From Deltaproteobacteria bacterium (GTDB lineage Bacteria; Myxococcota; B64-G9), in assembly GCA_030622135.1 (NCBI GenBank), contig JAUXGL010000024.1, forward strand, positions 1 to 34,059: a stretch of 34,059 bases of DNA, written 5' to 3'. The number at the start of each line of letters is the position of its first letter. Position 1 is the stretch's first letter. Below are positions 27,378 through 34,059 of the stretch, piece by piece. The position numbers were made by a program, and so were the translations under genes. A model generated the notes under the pieces. It searched no databases. It saw only the letters and a list, made by a program, of their open reading frames with translations, and was not told the origin of the DNA.

Positions 27378-28781
27378 GTGAAGATTCACCTGGTAGCTAT
27401 CTGCGGGGCCGGCATGGGTTCTCTGGCCGGCTTGCTGAAGGAAGCCGGGCACGAGGTACGGGGATCGGACCGGGCATTTTATCCGCCCATGTCCGAGCGC
27501 CTTTTGGCTTGGGGGATCCCCAGCATGCAGGGCTTCGATCCTGGACACCTGGACCCCGATACCGATCTGGTGGTGGTGGGCAATGCCTGTCGCCGGGACA
27601 ATCCGGAGGCCTTGGCCGCCCGGGAAAAAGGCCTGCGGGTTATGAGTTTTCCCCAGACGCTGAGCGAGCTGTTTTTAATAGATCGCCGGTCCATCGTGGT
27701 GGCGGGCACGCACGGAAAAACCACCACGAGCGCACTGCTGGCCTACCTGTTGGTGAAAGGCGGGCTGGACCCGTCCTTTCTGGTGGGCGGCATTCCCCAG
27801 AACTTCGAGAAAAGCTTTCGGCTCGGAGCGGGTCGGCACTTCGTGGTTGAGGGGGATGAGTATGATTCGGCCTTCTTCGACAAGCGTCCCAAGTTCGTCC
27901 ACTACCGCCCGGAGATAGCCGTGCTTACCTCGGTGGAGTTCGATCACGCGGATATCTACGCGGACATGGAGCAGTACCGGGACGCCTTCACCACCTTCGT
28001 GTCGATGATCCCCGAACAGGGGCTGCTGGTGGCTTGCGACGAGGATCCCGAAGTACGGGCGCTGGTTTCAAAAGCCGCGTGTTCGACGGTGTTGTACGGC
28101 CTTGGAAAGGGAGCCGGGTGGCGTGCCGGTGACATCGTGGAAGGGGAGGGTGGGGCTTCCTTTATACTGAGCGTCGACGGGACCCGGCAAGGAAGGGTGA
28201 CGGTTCCCCTGTCCGGCCGGCACAATGTGCAGAACACGCTGGCGGCACTGGCGGTGGCCGGCCATGTCGGTTTGCCTTCCGGGAAGGCCGCCGGTCTGCT
28301 CGGCGGTTTCCGCGGGGTGGCCCGGCGCATGCAGGTGCGGGGAGTGGCCGCGGGAATTACGGTAATCGACGACTTCGCCCACCACCCCACCGAGGTCAGG
28401 GAAACCGTCTACGCCGCCCGCCGGCGCTATCCCCGGTCAACCCTGGCGGCCGTCTTCGAGCCGCGGACCAACACCAGCCGGCGCAATTTGTTCCAGGATC
28501 GCTACGCGGAGTCATTCGAGGGTGCGGACCGCGTGGTGCTGGTGCCGCCCTTCGATCCGGCGAGGATTCCAGAGGATGAGCGCTTCGACTCCGCTAGGCT
28601 GGTGGCGGCCCTGAAGCTGCGCGGGCAGGCGGCCGTCTTGTGCGAGAATGTAAAGCGGGTGGTGGAGCTGTTGGCGGGCGAGCTGAAGGACGGGGACGTG
28701 GTGCTGGTCATGTCCAACGGGGCGTTCGACGACATACACGAAAAGCTCCTGGCGGAGTTTTCAAAACGGGATCGATCATGA
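27378..28781 (+). CDS. mpl: UDP-N-acetylmuramate:L-alanyl-gamma-D-glutamyl-meso-diaminopimelate ligase (Mpl)
   Basis: Mpl joins recycled tripeptide to UDP-MurNAc, bypassing MurC, MurD and MurE. The protein has the N-terminal Rossmann motif ICGAGMGSLAGLLKEAGHEV, the ATP-binding GTHGKTTTSALLA near 112, the Mpl-type EGDEYDSAFFDKRPKF segment, VEFDHADIY, and FAHHPTEVRETV and FEPRTNTSRRN in the C-terminal domain. I chose the GTG at 27378 (467 aa, MKIHLVAICGAGM) because GAGGGAG precedes it; the ATG at 27363 adds five residues that are the ribosome-binding site itself. It overlaps the hydrolase gene by ATGA. With ldcA it makes a two-step recycling module. Confidence 0.94.
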   Translation: MKIHLVAICGAGMGSLAGLLKEAGHEVRGSDRAFYPPMSERLLAWGIPSMQGFDPGHLDPDTDLVVVGNACRRDNPEALAAREKGLRVMSFPQTLSELFLIDRRSIVVAGTHGKTTTSALLAYLLVKGGLDPSFLVGGIPQNFEKSFRLGAGRHFVVEGDEYDSAFFDKRPKFVHYRPEIAVLTSVEFDHADIYADMEQYRDAFTTFVSMIPEQGLLVACDEDPEVRALVSKAACSTVLYGLGKGAGWRAGDIVEGEGGASFILSVDGTRQGRVTVPLSGRHNVQNTLAALAVAGHVGLPSGKAAGLLGGFRGVARRMQVRGVAAGITVIDDFAHHPTEVRETVYAARRRYPRSTLAAVFEPRTNTSRRNLFQDRYAESFEGADRVVLVPPFDPARIPEDERFDSARLVAALKLRGQAAVLCENVKRVVELLAGELKDGDVVLVMSNGAFDDIHEKLLAEFSKRDRS

Positions 28782-29872
28782 GCGAGGTGTTGGGGATCAT
28801 CCTGTGGGTTGCCGTTGTGCTGGCTCTGATTAAGCTGCACACCGCCTTCTGGACCCACTACTTCGATTTGCGCCGGAGGGGGGACCAGGTTCACTACGCC
28901 GGCACAAAGGATGGCTTTCAGATCGCGCTGCACCGCTACGTGCCGGCCGAACAGAAATTCAAGCAGCCGGTGTTTTTATGCCCCGGCATGGGGGCCAACC
29001 GGAACAACTTCGATTTGATGGACGACCGCTCCCTGGCCCGGGACCTGCGCGACCGGGGCTTCGACGTCTGGTCGGTGGAGCTGCGCGGCACGGGTTTCTC
29101 CGGCCGGCCCAAGTGGTACCAGCCGCATCGCTGGACATACCGCTTCGAGGACTATCTGGAGGAGGACATCCAAGCGGCCCTGTCCCTGGTGCGCAAGACC
29201 ACCGGTTCGGACCGGGTGTTTTGGGTGGGCCATAGCATGGGCGGCCTGCTCGGCTACGCCTGGCTGGGCCGGCGCGGCGATCACGGCCTTTCGGGGCTGG
29301 TGACCGTCTCCGCGCCACTTTTTCCGGGCCGTACCCGGATGGCTGGAATCCTGCGCTCGTTCGTCTGGCCGATGACCCTGACCCGCGTGGTGGCCTTCCG
29401 GCCGTTGGCGCGATTCTTAAGCCCCTTCATGGGCTGGGCTCCGGGGATCCTCTCCCGCATCTCAATTCACCCGGGTAGCATGCGGGGCCCGGCGCAAAGA
29501 AGGTGCCTGGTGAACCTGGTGGAGAACACCACCGCGGCGGTTCTGCGGCCGTTTTTGCGCTGGAGCCGGGCCGGTGCGTTATCTTCCCGCGGTGGGGAGG
29601 ATGACTACCGGCCCAAGCTGAAAAAGATCGAAGAACCGGTCCTGATCCTGGCCGCCGACGCCGACAATCTGGCGTCGCCCGATGCGGTGATCCCCGCCTA
29701 TGAGCAAATCGGCTCGGAGGACAAACAGTTGAGGATCTTCGGCGGAGATCGCGGGGACGACTGCGAATTCGGTCACGGGGACATTCTTTTAGGGGATCAT
29801 GCCCGGGAGGTGGTGTTCCCGGAGATCATCGAGTGGCTTGAGAATCACGCCACGCCGGTCCCTGGTCCCTAG
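28778..29872 (+). CDS. membrane-anchored alpha/beta hydrolase
   Basis: The 364-aa protein has an N-terminal membrane helix (residues 4-24, VLGIILWVAVVLALIKLHTAF) and an alpha/beta hydrolase domain with nucleophile Ser153 in GHSMGG, an acid candidate in ADADNLASP (Asp294 or Asp296) and His333 in EFGHGD. The oxyanion-side motif LCPGMGANRNNFD is like that of lipases, PHA synthase-like proteins and related esterases; the substrate is not evident. The ATG overlaps the mpl stop. The last codons (PVPGP) are encoded by a GGTCCCT repeat that continues past the stop. The domain probably faces the cytosol or periplasm next to the membrane; the sequence does not decide. Confidence 0.82.
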   Translation: MSEVLGIILWVAVVLALIKLHTAFWTHYFDLRRRGDQVHYAGTKDGFQIALHRYVPAEQKFKQPVFLCPGMGANRNNFDLMDDRSLARDLRDRGFDVWSVELRGTGFSGRPKWYQPHRWTYRFEDYLEEDIQAALSLVRKTTGSDRVFWVGHSMGGLLGYAWLGRRGDHGLSGLVTVSAPLFPGRTRMAGILRSFVWPMTLTRVVAFRPLARFLSPFMGWAPGILSRISIHPGSMRGPAQRRCLVNLVENTTAAVLRPFLRWSRAGALSSRGGEDDYRPKLKKIEEPVLILAADADNLASPDAVIPAYEQIGSEDKQLRIFGGDRGDDCEFGHGDILLGDHAREVVFPEIIEWLENHATPVPGP

Positions 29873-29990
29873 TCCCAGGTCCTACCGCTGTACCATAAAT
29901 ACCCGTTCCGTCCCCGTTGCGCCCAATCGCACATTGTCGAAATCCACAGTAACGGAGCGCCTTGACCAAAGACCAGGAACCAGGGACCAG
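29862..29990. repeat. GGTCCCT repeats and long inverted repeat after the hydrolase
   Basis: GGTCCCT occurs twice in tandem at the end of the hydrolase gene, and CTGGTCCCT (29862-29870) is the reverse complement of AGGGACCAG (29982-29990). Related CCAGG and GACCA pieces lie between, so several pairings are possible. The 249-base gap from 29873 to 30121 otherwise holds no convincing gene, although a minus-strand frame at 29882-30064 reads like an eroded C-terminus (TVDFDNVRLG). Confidence 0.55.
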
Positions 29991-30000
29991 CGTAGATTGA

Positions 30001-30035
30001 GGTTTACTTCAGCAGCATCCGCGGTCTTTATCTGC
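30001..30035 (+). repeat. 35-bp interspersed repeat, copy 1
   Basis: This segment begins GGTTTACTTCAGCAGC and ends CGGTCTTTATCTGC. It matches 33159-33193 at 31 of 35 positions. It lies 87 bases before the sigma factor start, while copy 2 lies 33 bases before the Cys-rich lipoprotein start. It may be a shared promoter or operator, or a copy of a dispersed repeat. Confidence 0.8.
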
Positions 30036-30045
30036 GATGCATTGG

Positions 30046-30069
30046 CTGGCATAACATCTGGCATAACAT
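30046..30069 (+). repeat. perfect tandem 12-bp repeat before the sigma gene
   Basis: CTGGCATAACAT occurs twice without a gap (30046-30057 and 30058-30069), followed by AAGGAG at 30070-30075. Adjacent identical 12-mers about one helical turn apart suggest a dimeric regulator site. The AAGGAG is too far from the sigma gene ATG to serve as its ribosome-binding site. Confidence 0.7.
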
Positions 30070-30121
30070 AAGGAGATAGACCACGGCTTCATCTACGGTT
30101 ACCATATAAGCATACAAGATC

Positions 30122-30673
30122 ATGGGTTTTTCATTAGAAAGACTGGGGGCCGATGACGAAGAGGCCCAGGGCTTGTTCTGGAAGGAACACTGGGGCGAGG
30201 TCTATGGTATTTGCTATCGTATCCTCCAGAAGAAGCTGTTGGCCAACGAGACGGCCGTGGATATTCTAACCGACTTCATGTTCGAGTGTGCTCATCGTCT
30301 GAAATACCCTGGCGCGGTCAAGTCATATCTCCGTCTGATGGCCATCCGGCGTTCCGTGCGAATCAAGGAACGGCTGGGCCAGACCGAACCGCTGTCGATG
30401 GTTCCACCCGTCCCATCCGGACTCGAGGACAGAGCGCACTACCAGTCGCTCATGCCCAGGCTGGATGAGTGTTTGTCGCGGTTATCCCCCAAGGCCCAGA
30501 AGGCGATCCGACTCCGGTTCTGCGACGAGCTGACCCAGGAGCGGATCGGAGGGCTATTGGGCGGATCCAAGCAGTACATCGGCAAGTTGATTACCAAGAG
30601 CCTGAAGTTCTTGCGGGAGTGTATGGCGGGCGGCTTCAGCTCGAGAGCCAATCCGGGAGGAAGAAGAAAATGA
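30122..30673 (+). CDS. ECF-type RNA polymerase sigma factor
   Basis: The 183-aa protein has a region-2-like part (about 18-85, with LFWKEHWGEVYGICYRIL, then DILTDFMFECAHRL and SYLRLMAIRRSVRIKERL) and a region-4 helix-turn-helix (about 113-166, DECLSRLSPKAQKAIRLRFCDELTQERIGGLLGGSKQYIGKLITKSL). This is the two-domain plan of extracytoplasmic-function sigma factors, though divergent in region 2. The ATG at 30122 is the first available start after an in-frame stop and has a poor ribosome-binding site. It overlaps the next gene by ATGA; that gene has an anti-sigma zinc finger, so the two very likely form a regulatory pair. Confidence 0.85.
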   Translation: MGFSLERLGADDEEAQGLFWKEHWGEVYGICYRILQKKLLANETAVDILTDFMFECAHRLKYPGAVKSYLRLMAIRRSVRIKERLGQTEPLSMVPPVPSGLEDRAHYQSLMPRLDECLSRLSPKAQKAIRLRFCDELTQERIGGLLGGSKQYIGKLITKSLKFLRECMAGGFSSRANPGGRRK

Positions 30674-31503
30674 ACAAGGACCCGACGCCCGGCGTGAGCG
30701 AGGCTGAAATAGAGGCATTGATTAAATATCGGGGCGATATTGCTTCTTTTCAGGATTGCCCCGAGCTGGACGAAATTGCCGCCGCCGTTCAGGGCGAGGC
30801 CAGCGAGGAAGATCGAGAACGGGCGGCCTTGCATTTGAAGACTTGCGATCGTTGCGCCAAGGCCGTCTTGATCCTCCAGGGGCTCGTCTCCCGGCGCGTT
30901 CTTGGCCTTCCGCGAAAAGTAACTTCCCGAAGTTTCCGGGCTCTTTTTTTGCCCAATGGCCAGATATTCTCGAGATTACGCCTGGCCGTGGTGGCTCTGA
31001 GTGTGCTTCTTCTTTGCGTTGGTGTGGCATGGTATCTGGGTTCGAAGACAACGCCCGGCGAGTCGCGCCTGCAGATCAAGGGTTCGCCGGACCAGCTGGC
31101 GGTGGTTTTCCAGAGGGGTGCGAACCGCTTCCTGGCCCAGCCCATGGACCGGCTCGTACCCGGCGATCAACTCGCCTTTTTCTATTCTGCCGGGCGCCGG
31201 GGATATCTGACCGTGTTTACCCTCGACGAAAACGGAGGCGTCACGCCGCTGGTCCCCGGGAAAGGCCGGGAACAGAAAAGCATCGAGATCGAGGCGGGCC
31301 AAGAGGTTCCTCTTGCCGACGGTGGGATCGTCGAGTGGGGACAGGGTTGCGAGTGGATCGTGGGGGTATTCTCGGACCGGGCCCTGGACGTCGAACAGGT
31401 GAAGCAGGCCTTGCAATCAACAGCCGAGACCTCAGCCGGATGCGAATTGAAGGCAAACATCCCCCGGGCGCGGTCCCTGATTATCTTTCCGGTGGTAAGG
31501 TAG
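30670..31503 (+). CDS. ZAS-type anti-sigma membrane protein with DUF4384-like outer domain
   Basis: The 277-aa protein has an N-terminal zinc-binding anti-sigma pattern: Cys30, then His55-x3-Cys59-x2-Cys62 (HLKTCDRC). A single membrane helix spans about 103-124. The outer part (about 135-277) resembles DUF4384, with PGDQLAFFYSAGRRGYLTVFTLDENGG and a glycine-rich pattern; that domain is often found with caspase-like proteins. The inferred topology has the zinc finger in the cytosol holding the sigma factor and a sensor domain outside. The ATG overlaps the sigma stop (ATGA) and has GGAGGA nine bases upstream. The caspase gene follows six bases later. Confidence 0.82.
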   Translation: MNKDPTPGVSEAEIEALIKYRGDIASFQDCPELDEIAAAVQGEASEEDRERAALHLKTCDRCAKAVLILQGLVSRRVLGLPRKVTSRSFRALFLPNGQIFSRLRLAVVALSVLLLCVGVAWYLGSKTTPGESRLQIKGSPDQLAVVFQRGANRFLAQPMDRLVPGDQLAFFYSAGRRGYLTVFTLDENGGVTPLVPGKGREQKSIEIEAGQEVPLADGGIVEWGQGCEWIVGVFSDRALDVEQVKQALQSTAETSAGCELKANIPRARSLIIFPVVR

Positions 31504-31509
31504 ACGTCC

Positions 31510-33153
31510 ATGAAAGCACGAACTGCTCGGGTTGTCTTGACATCTCTAATCTTTCTGACTATCGCGGCCGACATTCGGGCTGCCACCTTGCGCTATGCGA
31601 TCATTGTCGGAAGCGACACCGGCGCGGACGCCGACGGAATGGAGCCCTTTCCGCCGTTGCGACACGCCGAACGCGAGGCCCGTGAGCTGCGGAATAGTCT
31701 CGTCGAGCTGTGTAACTTCGATCCTGCGACCACTCGCACAATCCTGTTGCTGGGAGCCACCCGGGCCCGGGTCAAGGAAGCCTTTCGAATCCTGCGCGAG
31801 CAGAAGCAATCCGATCTGATGGAAATCGGCCGGGCGGACACCCTGTTCGCCTTCTTCTTCACCGGCCATGGGCAAAACGGCAGGCTCCTGCTCAAGGACG
31901 GGCCGCTGAGCACTCGGGAACTGGGCAAGCTGTTCCACTCCATCGGTGCCAAGTTCAACATCGGACTGTTCGACGCCTGCTACAGCGGGAGCCTGGACCC
32001 GGCCGTGCTCATGGAGAAGGGTATTCGTTCCGCTCCGGGCATCAACCTCCACAAGGACTTGCCCGATGTGGTGCTCAACACCGAGGGAAGCATCTGGTTC
32101 GTCTCCTCCGGACCCAACCAGGTCAGCTACGAGGACAAGGAAATCGGTGGGGTATTCACCCATTTCTTCATCGAGGGGCTCGAACAAGCTCCGCAGGAAG
32201 GTCCGGGTATCACCCTGGAACGCATCTGGGATTACGCCCGGGAGAAGACGTGCGATTACACCGCCAGGCACGGCCGTCACCAGAACCCCCAGCAGTACAT
32301 AGCCAGGCTCAAATCGAAGGGGCCACTCCATTTCAGCTTTCCCTTCGAGCGGTCGTCCAGGCTCGTGCTGGGCGAGTCCACCACGGGTCACTTCGTCCTG
32401 GTTTATGCCGGCGGCCATCTCACCGAGCGGATCCACAAGGAGCCCGGATCCGAGAAAAGCCTGGCGGTGTACCCGGGCAAGGCGCGCCTGATGTTGATCC
32501 GAGAGGGCCAGGTCTATCTCCAGGAGGACGTGACCTTCGAAGACGGTCGGACAATAAACCTGAACAAGAATCTCGATGGGCTTCCGGGCGTGGGGAAGGG
32601 AAGAGGGCGGCAGGAGCTCTGGATAAAGGGAATCGGCGAGCAGACACTTGTCGCCAGTGTGGTCCGCCCGGTGCTGTCCGGTGCCCTGGGCGTTGGATAT
32701 CGATACCAGTCGTCTCCGAAAGGGTCGCTCTTTCCCCGGCATATCGTCCCGGTGACCCTGGTCCTGGACCGTTCCGCCTGGACGTTCGGTGCCAGCGCCG
32801 GCTTGGGGATGTCCGCCGAGCATTACCCCGACTGGGGATACGAGCTTCGGGCCCTGGTCGTCGAAGCCCAGGCCGGGTATCGCTGGGACCTGGATTCGGT
32901 CTCAATTCGCCTCGGAGCGACAATCGGAGGAAGCGTCCTCTGGGAGAGCTTTTACTCGAAGCAGGAACGCCAGCGGTTTGCGTTTCACCCCGGCGCCTTC
33001 ATTAACGTGTTTTTCCCCAGCCGGGGGGACTGGTCCGTGGATCTGGGTCTCAGGGGTGGCATCGCCAGCATTCCCGGTACGGACGCGAGTGGAGGCAACC
33101 GCTGGGCGGGCTGGTTGGGTCTGGGTCTATCGGTGTTCATGCGTATTTTCTGA
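31510..33153 (+). CDS. secreted caspase-like (C14) protease fused to a predicted outer-membrane beta-barrel
   Basis: The 547-aa protein begins with a Sec signal (about 1-25, cut near IRA-A). Residues about 27-270 form a caspase-fold protease: His120 in FFFTGHGQNG and Cys157 in IGLFDACYSG are the catalytic dyad, with SIWFVSSGPNQVSYED and GGVFTHFFIEGL after it. Such proteases usually cleave after Arg or Lys in bacteria. Residues about 285-380 form a beta-rich linker. Residues about 381-547 consist of alternating hydrophobic strands (GALGVGYRYQ, WTFGASAGLGMS, VEAQAGYRWDL, SIRLGATIGGSVLW, AFINVFFP, WSVDLGLRGGI, GWLGLGLSVFMRIF) ending in Phe, as in outer-membrane barrels recognised by BAM. It follows the anti-sigma gene by six bases. 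The barrel call is inference from pattern. Confidence 0.82.
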   Translation: MKARTARVVLTSLIFLTIAADIRAATLRYAIIVGSDTGADADGMEPFPPLRHAEREARELRNSLVELCNFDPATTRTILLLGATRARVKEAFRILREQKQSDLMEIGRADTLFAFFFTGHGQNGRLLLKDGPLSTRELGKLFHSIGAKFNIGLFDACYSGSLDPAVLMEKGIRSAPGINLHKDLPDVVLNTEGSIWFVSSGPNQVSYEDKEIGGVFTHFFIEGLEQAPQEGPGITLERIWDYAREKTCDYTARHGRHQNPQQYIARLKSKGPLHFSFPFERSSRLVLGESTTGHFVLVYAGGHLTERIHKEPGSEKSLAVYPGKARLMLIREGQVYLQEDVTFEDGRTINLNKNLDGLPGVGKGRGRQELWIKGIGEQTLVASVVRPVLSGALGVGYRYQSSPKGSLFPRHIVPVTLVLDRSAWTFGASAGLGMSAEHYPDWGYELRALVVEAQAGYRWDLDSVSIRLGATIGGSVLWESFYSKQERQRFAFHPGAFINVFFPSRGDWSVDLGLRGGIASIPGTDASGGNRWAGWLGLGLSVFMRIF

Positions 33154-33158
33154 TCCCG

Positions 33159-33193
33159 GGTTTACTTCGGCAGCGTTCGCGGTCTTTTTCTGC
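33159..33193 (+). repeat. 35-bp interspersed repeat, copy 2
   Basis: Begins GGTTTACTTCGGCAGC and ends CGGTCTTTTTCTGC, 31 of 35 identical to 30001-30035; the four differences are at positions 11, 17, 19 and 30 of the repeat. It starts six bases after the caspase stop and lies in the 72-base gap before the Cys-rich lipoprotein gene. Confidence 0.8.
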
Positions 33194-33225
33194 TAAAGTG
33201 AACCTGTTAATAAAGGAGTTGGAAA

Positions 33226-34059
33226 ATGGATCAAGGATTGAAGACGTTCTCTCTGATGAAGCTGACGTTGATTGTGACGATCGGGTTGGGTTTGTCCGGA
33301 TGCGGCTCGTACGAGCAATGTCACGAACAGGGCGATTGTGCCTGCGGCAAGTGCGTGGACGGCAACTGCGTACCGATCCAGGAGATCTGTAACGACGGGA
33401 TCGATAACGACTGCGACGATGCCACGGACGAGGGCTGCGATGATCCCTGCGACGGAGTCGTGTGCGACCAACCGCCCGACAACGAGTGCGTCGGATCAGA
33501 AACCCTGCGCGTCTACCGCCAGCAGGGCACATGCACGCAGGATGGCAAATGTACTTACGGTTTCGACGATATCGAGTGCCAGCAGGGTTGTGACGACGTC
33601 GCGCTTTCGTGCAAGGAGTGCGAGAATCAGTGCTTTCCCTCCGGCATCACGGAATGCACCGGCGGAAAGATAAGAAGCTGCATCGCAGATTCCAACGGCT
33701 GCCTGGACTGGAGCGACTACTCGGATTGCAATGATGGATTCTGTAACGATTCGACATCATGTGGAAACTGCGACAACCGGTGTTCTCCCTCAGGCTCGGT
33801 CGAGTGCACCAACGGCCAGATACGAACCTGCACAGCCGACGCCAACGGCTGCCTGGATTGGAGCGGCTACTCCAATTGTCCCTCCGGCTTCTGCGCCGAC
33901 AGCACATTATGTGGTACCTGCGACAACAAGTGTCCGGCAGCGGATGATACCGAGTGCGCCAACGGCCAGATCAGGACCTGCGTAGCCGACGCCAACGGCT
34001 GCCTGGACTGGAGTGGCTACACCGATTGCCCCGAAGGCTTCTGCGCCAACAGCACGTCT
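33226..34059 (+). CDS. Cys-rich repeat lipoprotein with MopE-like metal-binding motif, 3' partial
   Basis: The frame is open to the window edge, giving the first 278 residues. A lipoprotein signal ends in the lipobox LSGC with Cys26. Residues about 52-71 (EICNDGIDNDCDDATDEGC) match the acidic Cys motif known from MopE and many myxobacterial surface proteins, which is thought to bind metal. From residue 132 three 50-residue repeats follow, each with about eight Cys and the core DANGCLDWSGY (or a close variant). The pattern suggests a disulfide-bonded, surface-exposed protein. The ATG has AAAGGAG eight bases upstream. It follows the caspase operon and shares its upstream 35-bp repeat, so it may be under the same control, but it is also a plausible independent gene. 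Confidence 0.85.
   Translation, partial: MDQGLKTFSLMKLTLIVTIGLGLSGCGSYEQCHEQGDCACGKCVDGNCVPIQEICNDGIDNDCDDATDEGCDDPCDGVVCDQPPDNECVGSETLRVYRQQGTCTQDGKCTYGFDDIECQQGCDDVALSCKECENQCFPSGITECTGGKIRSCIADSNGCLDWSDYSDCNDGFCNDSTSCGNCDNRCSPSGSVECTNGQIRTCTADANGCLDWSGYSNCPSGFCADSTLCGTCDNKCPAADDTECANGQIRTCVADANGCLDWSGYTDCPEGFCANSTS
33619..34059 (+). repeat. 150-bp tandem repeats coding for 50-residue Cys-rich units
   Basis: Units run 33619-33768, 33769-33918 and 33919 to the edge. The stretch coding for NGCLDW is almost the same in all three at DNA level (AACGGCTGCCTGGA), and units 2 and 3 are most alike (both NGQIRTC and ADANGCLDWSGY). The array continues past the window, so the copy number is unknown. 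Confidence 0.85.

Noticed and set aside
28640..28777. Upstream extension of the alpha/beta hydrolase
   Set aside because: It lies inside mpl and is Gly/Arg-rich shadow; the ATG at 28778 overlaps the mpl stop.
30469..30669. Upstream extension of the anti-sigma gene
   Set aside because: It overlaps the sigma factor in another frame; the ATG at 30670 has a strong ribosome-binding site and an ATGA overlap.
31546..32823. Long minus-strand frame (425 codons) opposite the caspase gene
   Set aside because: It is a shadow of a gene with clear catalytic motifs, signal sequence and ribosome spacing.

Overview
The window reads as the replication-origin region of a Gram-negative bacterium of deltaproteobacterial type (Myxococcota, Desulfobacterota or a related lineage). 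This rests on gene content, not on a database match. The evidence is the rpmH-rnpA-yidD-yidC-mnmE-mnmG-rsmG-parA-parB block facing a dnaA-dnaN-recF-gyrB block, a bactofilin next to parAB, lipoproteins, an outer-membrane-type beta-barrel, peptidoglycan-recycling genes with meso-diaminopimelate specificity, and a Cys-rich lipoprotein with a MopE-like metal-binding motif. The DNA is GC-rich except around dnaA-dnaN. TTG and GTG starts are common (rpmH, recF, the symporter, mnmE, atpZ).

Layout. 1-234: no gene seen. 235-9358 (minus strand): bactofilin, parB, parA, rsmG, mnmG, mnmE, an unrecognised 71-aa protein, yidC, yidD, rnpA, rpmH. Two near-perfect parS sites lie exactly at the two ends of mnmG. 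9359-9687: divergent promoters and two inverted DnaA boxes. 9688-18870 (plus strand): dnaA, an AT-rich oriC candidate at 11029-11349, dnaN, recF, a sodium:solute symporter, gyrB, fabH. 18880-20136 (minus): an unrecognised 418-aa protein that looks leaderless. 20316-26253 (plus): gyrA, a TPR protein, then ATP synthase genes atpZ, atpI, atpB, atpE, atpF with no F1 genes following. 26351-29872: an LD-carboxypeptidase, mpl and an alpha/beta hydrolase. 30122-33153: an ECF-type sigma factor, a zinc-finger anti-sigma-like membrane protein with a DUF4384-like outer domain, and a secreted caspase-like protease fused to a predicted outer-membrane beta-barrel. 33226 to the right edge: a Cys-rich repeat lipoprotein, cut by the window end.

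How it fits together. The first 23 kb serve initiation, segregation, topology control, tRNA/rRNA modification and membrane-protein insertion. Nearly all genes point away from the dnaA region, as expected for leading-strand orientation on both sides of an origin. LdcA and Mpl make consecutive steps of murein-peptide recycling. The accessory part is the right end: sigma, anti-sigma and caspase-barrel overlap or nearly touch and so look like one operon, and a 35-bp imperfect repeat stands upstream of both the sigma gene and the Cys-rich lipoprotein gene. This caspase-barrel cassette is the best candidate for an undescribed system here.

Gene names are from motif recognition by eye. Promoters, terminators and the origin are pattern calls without any calculation.
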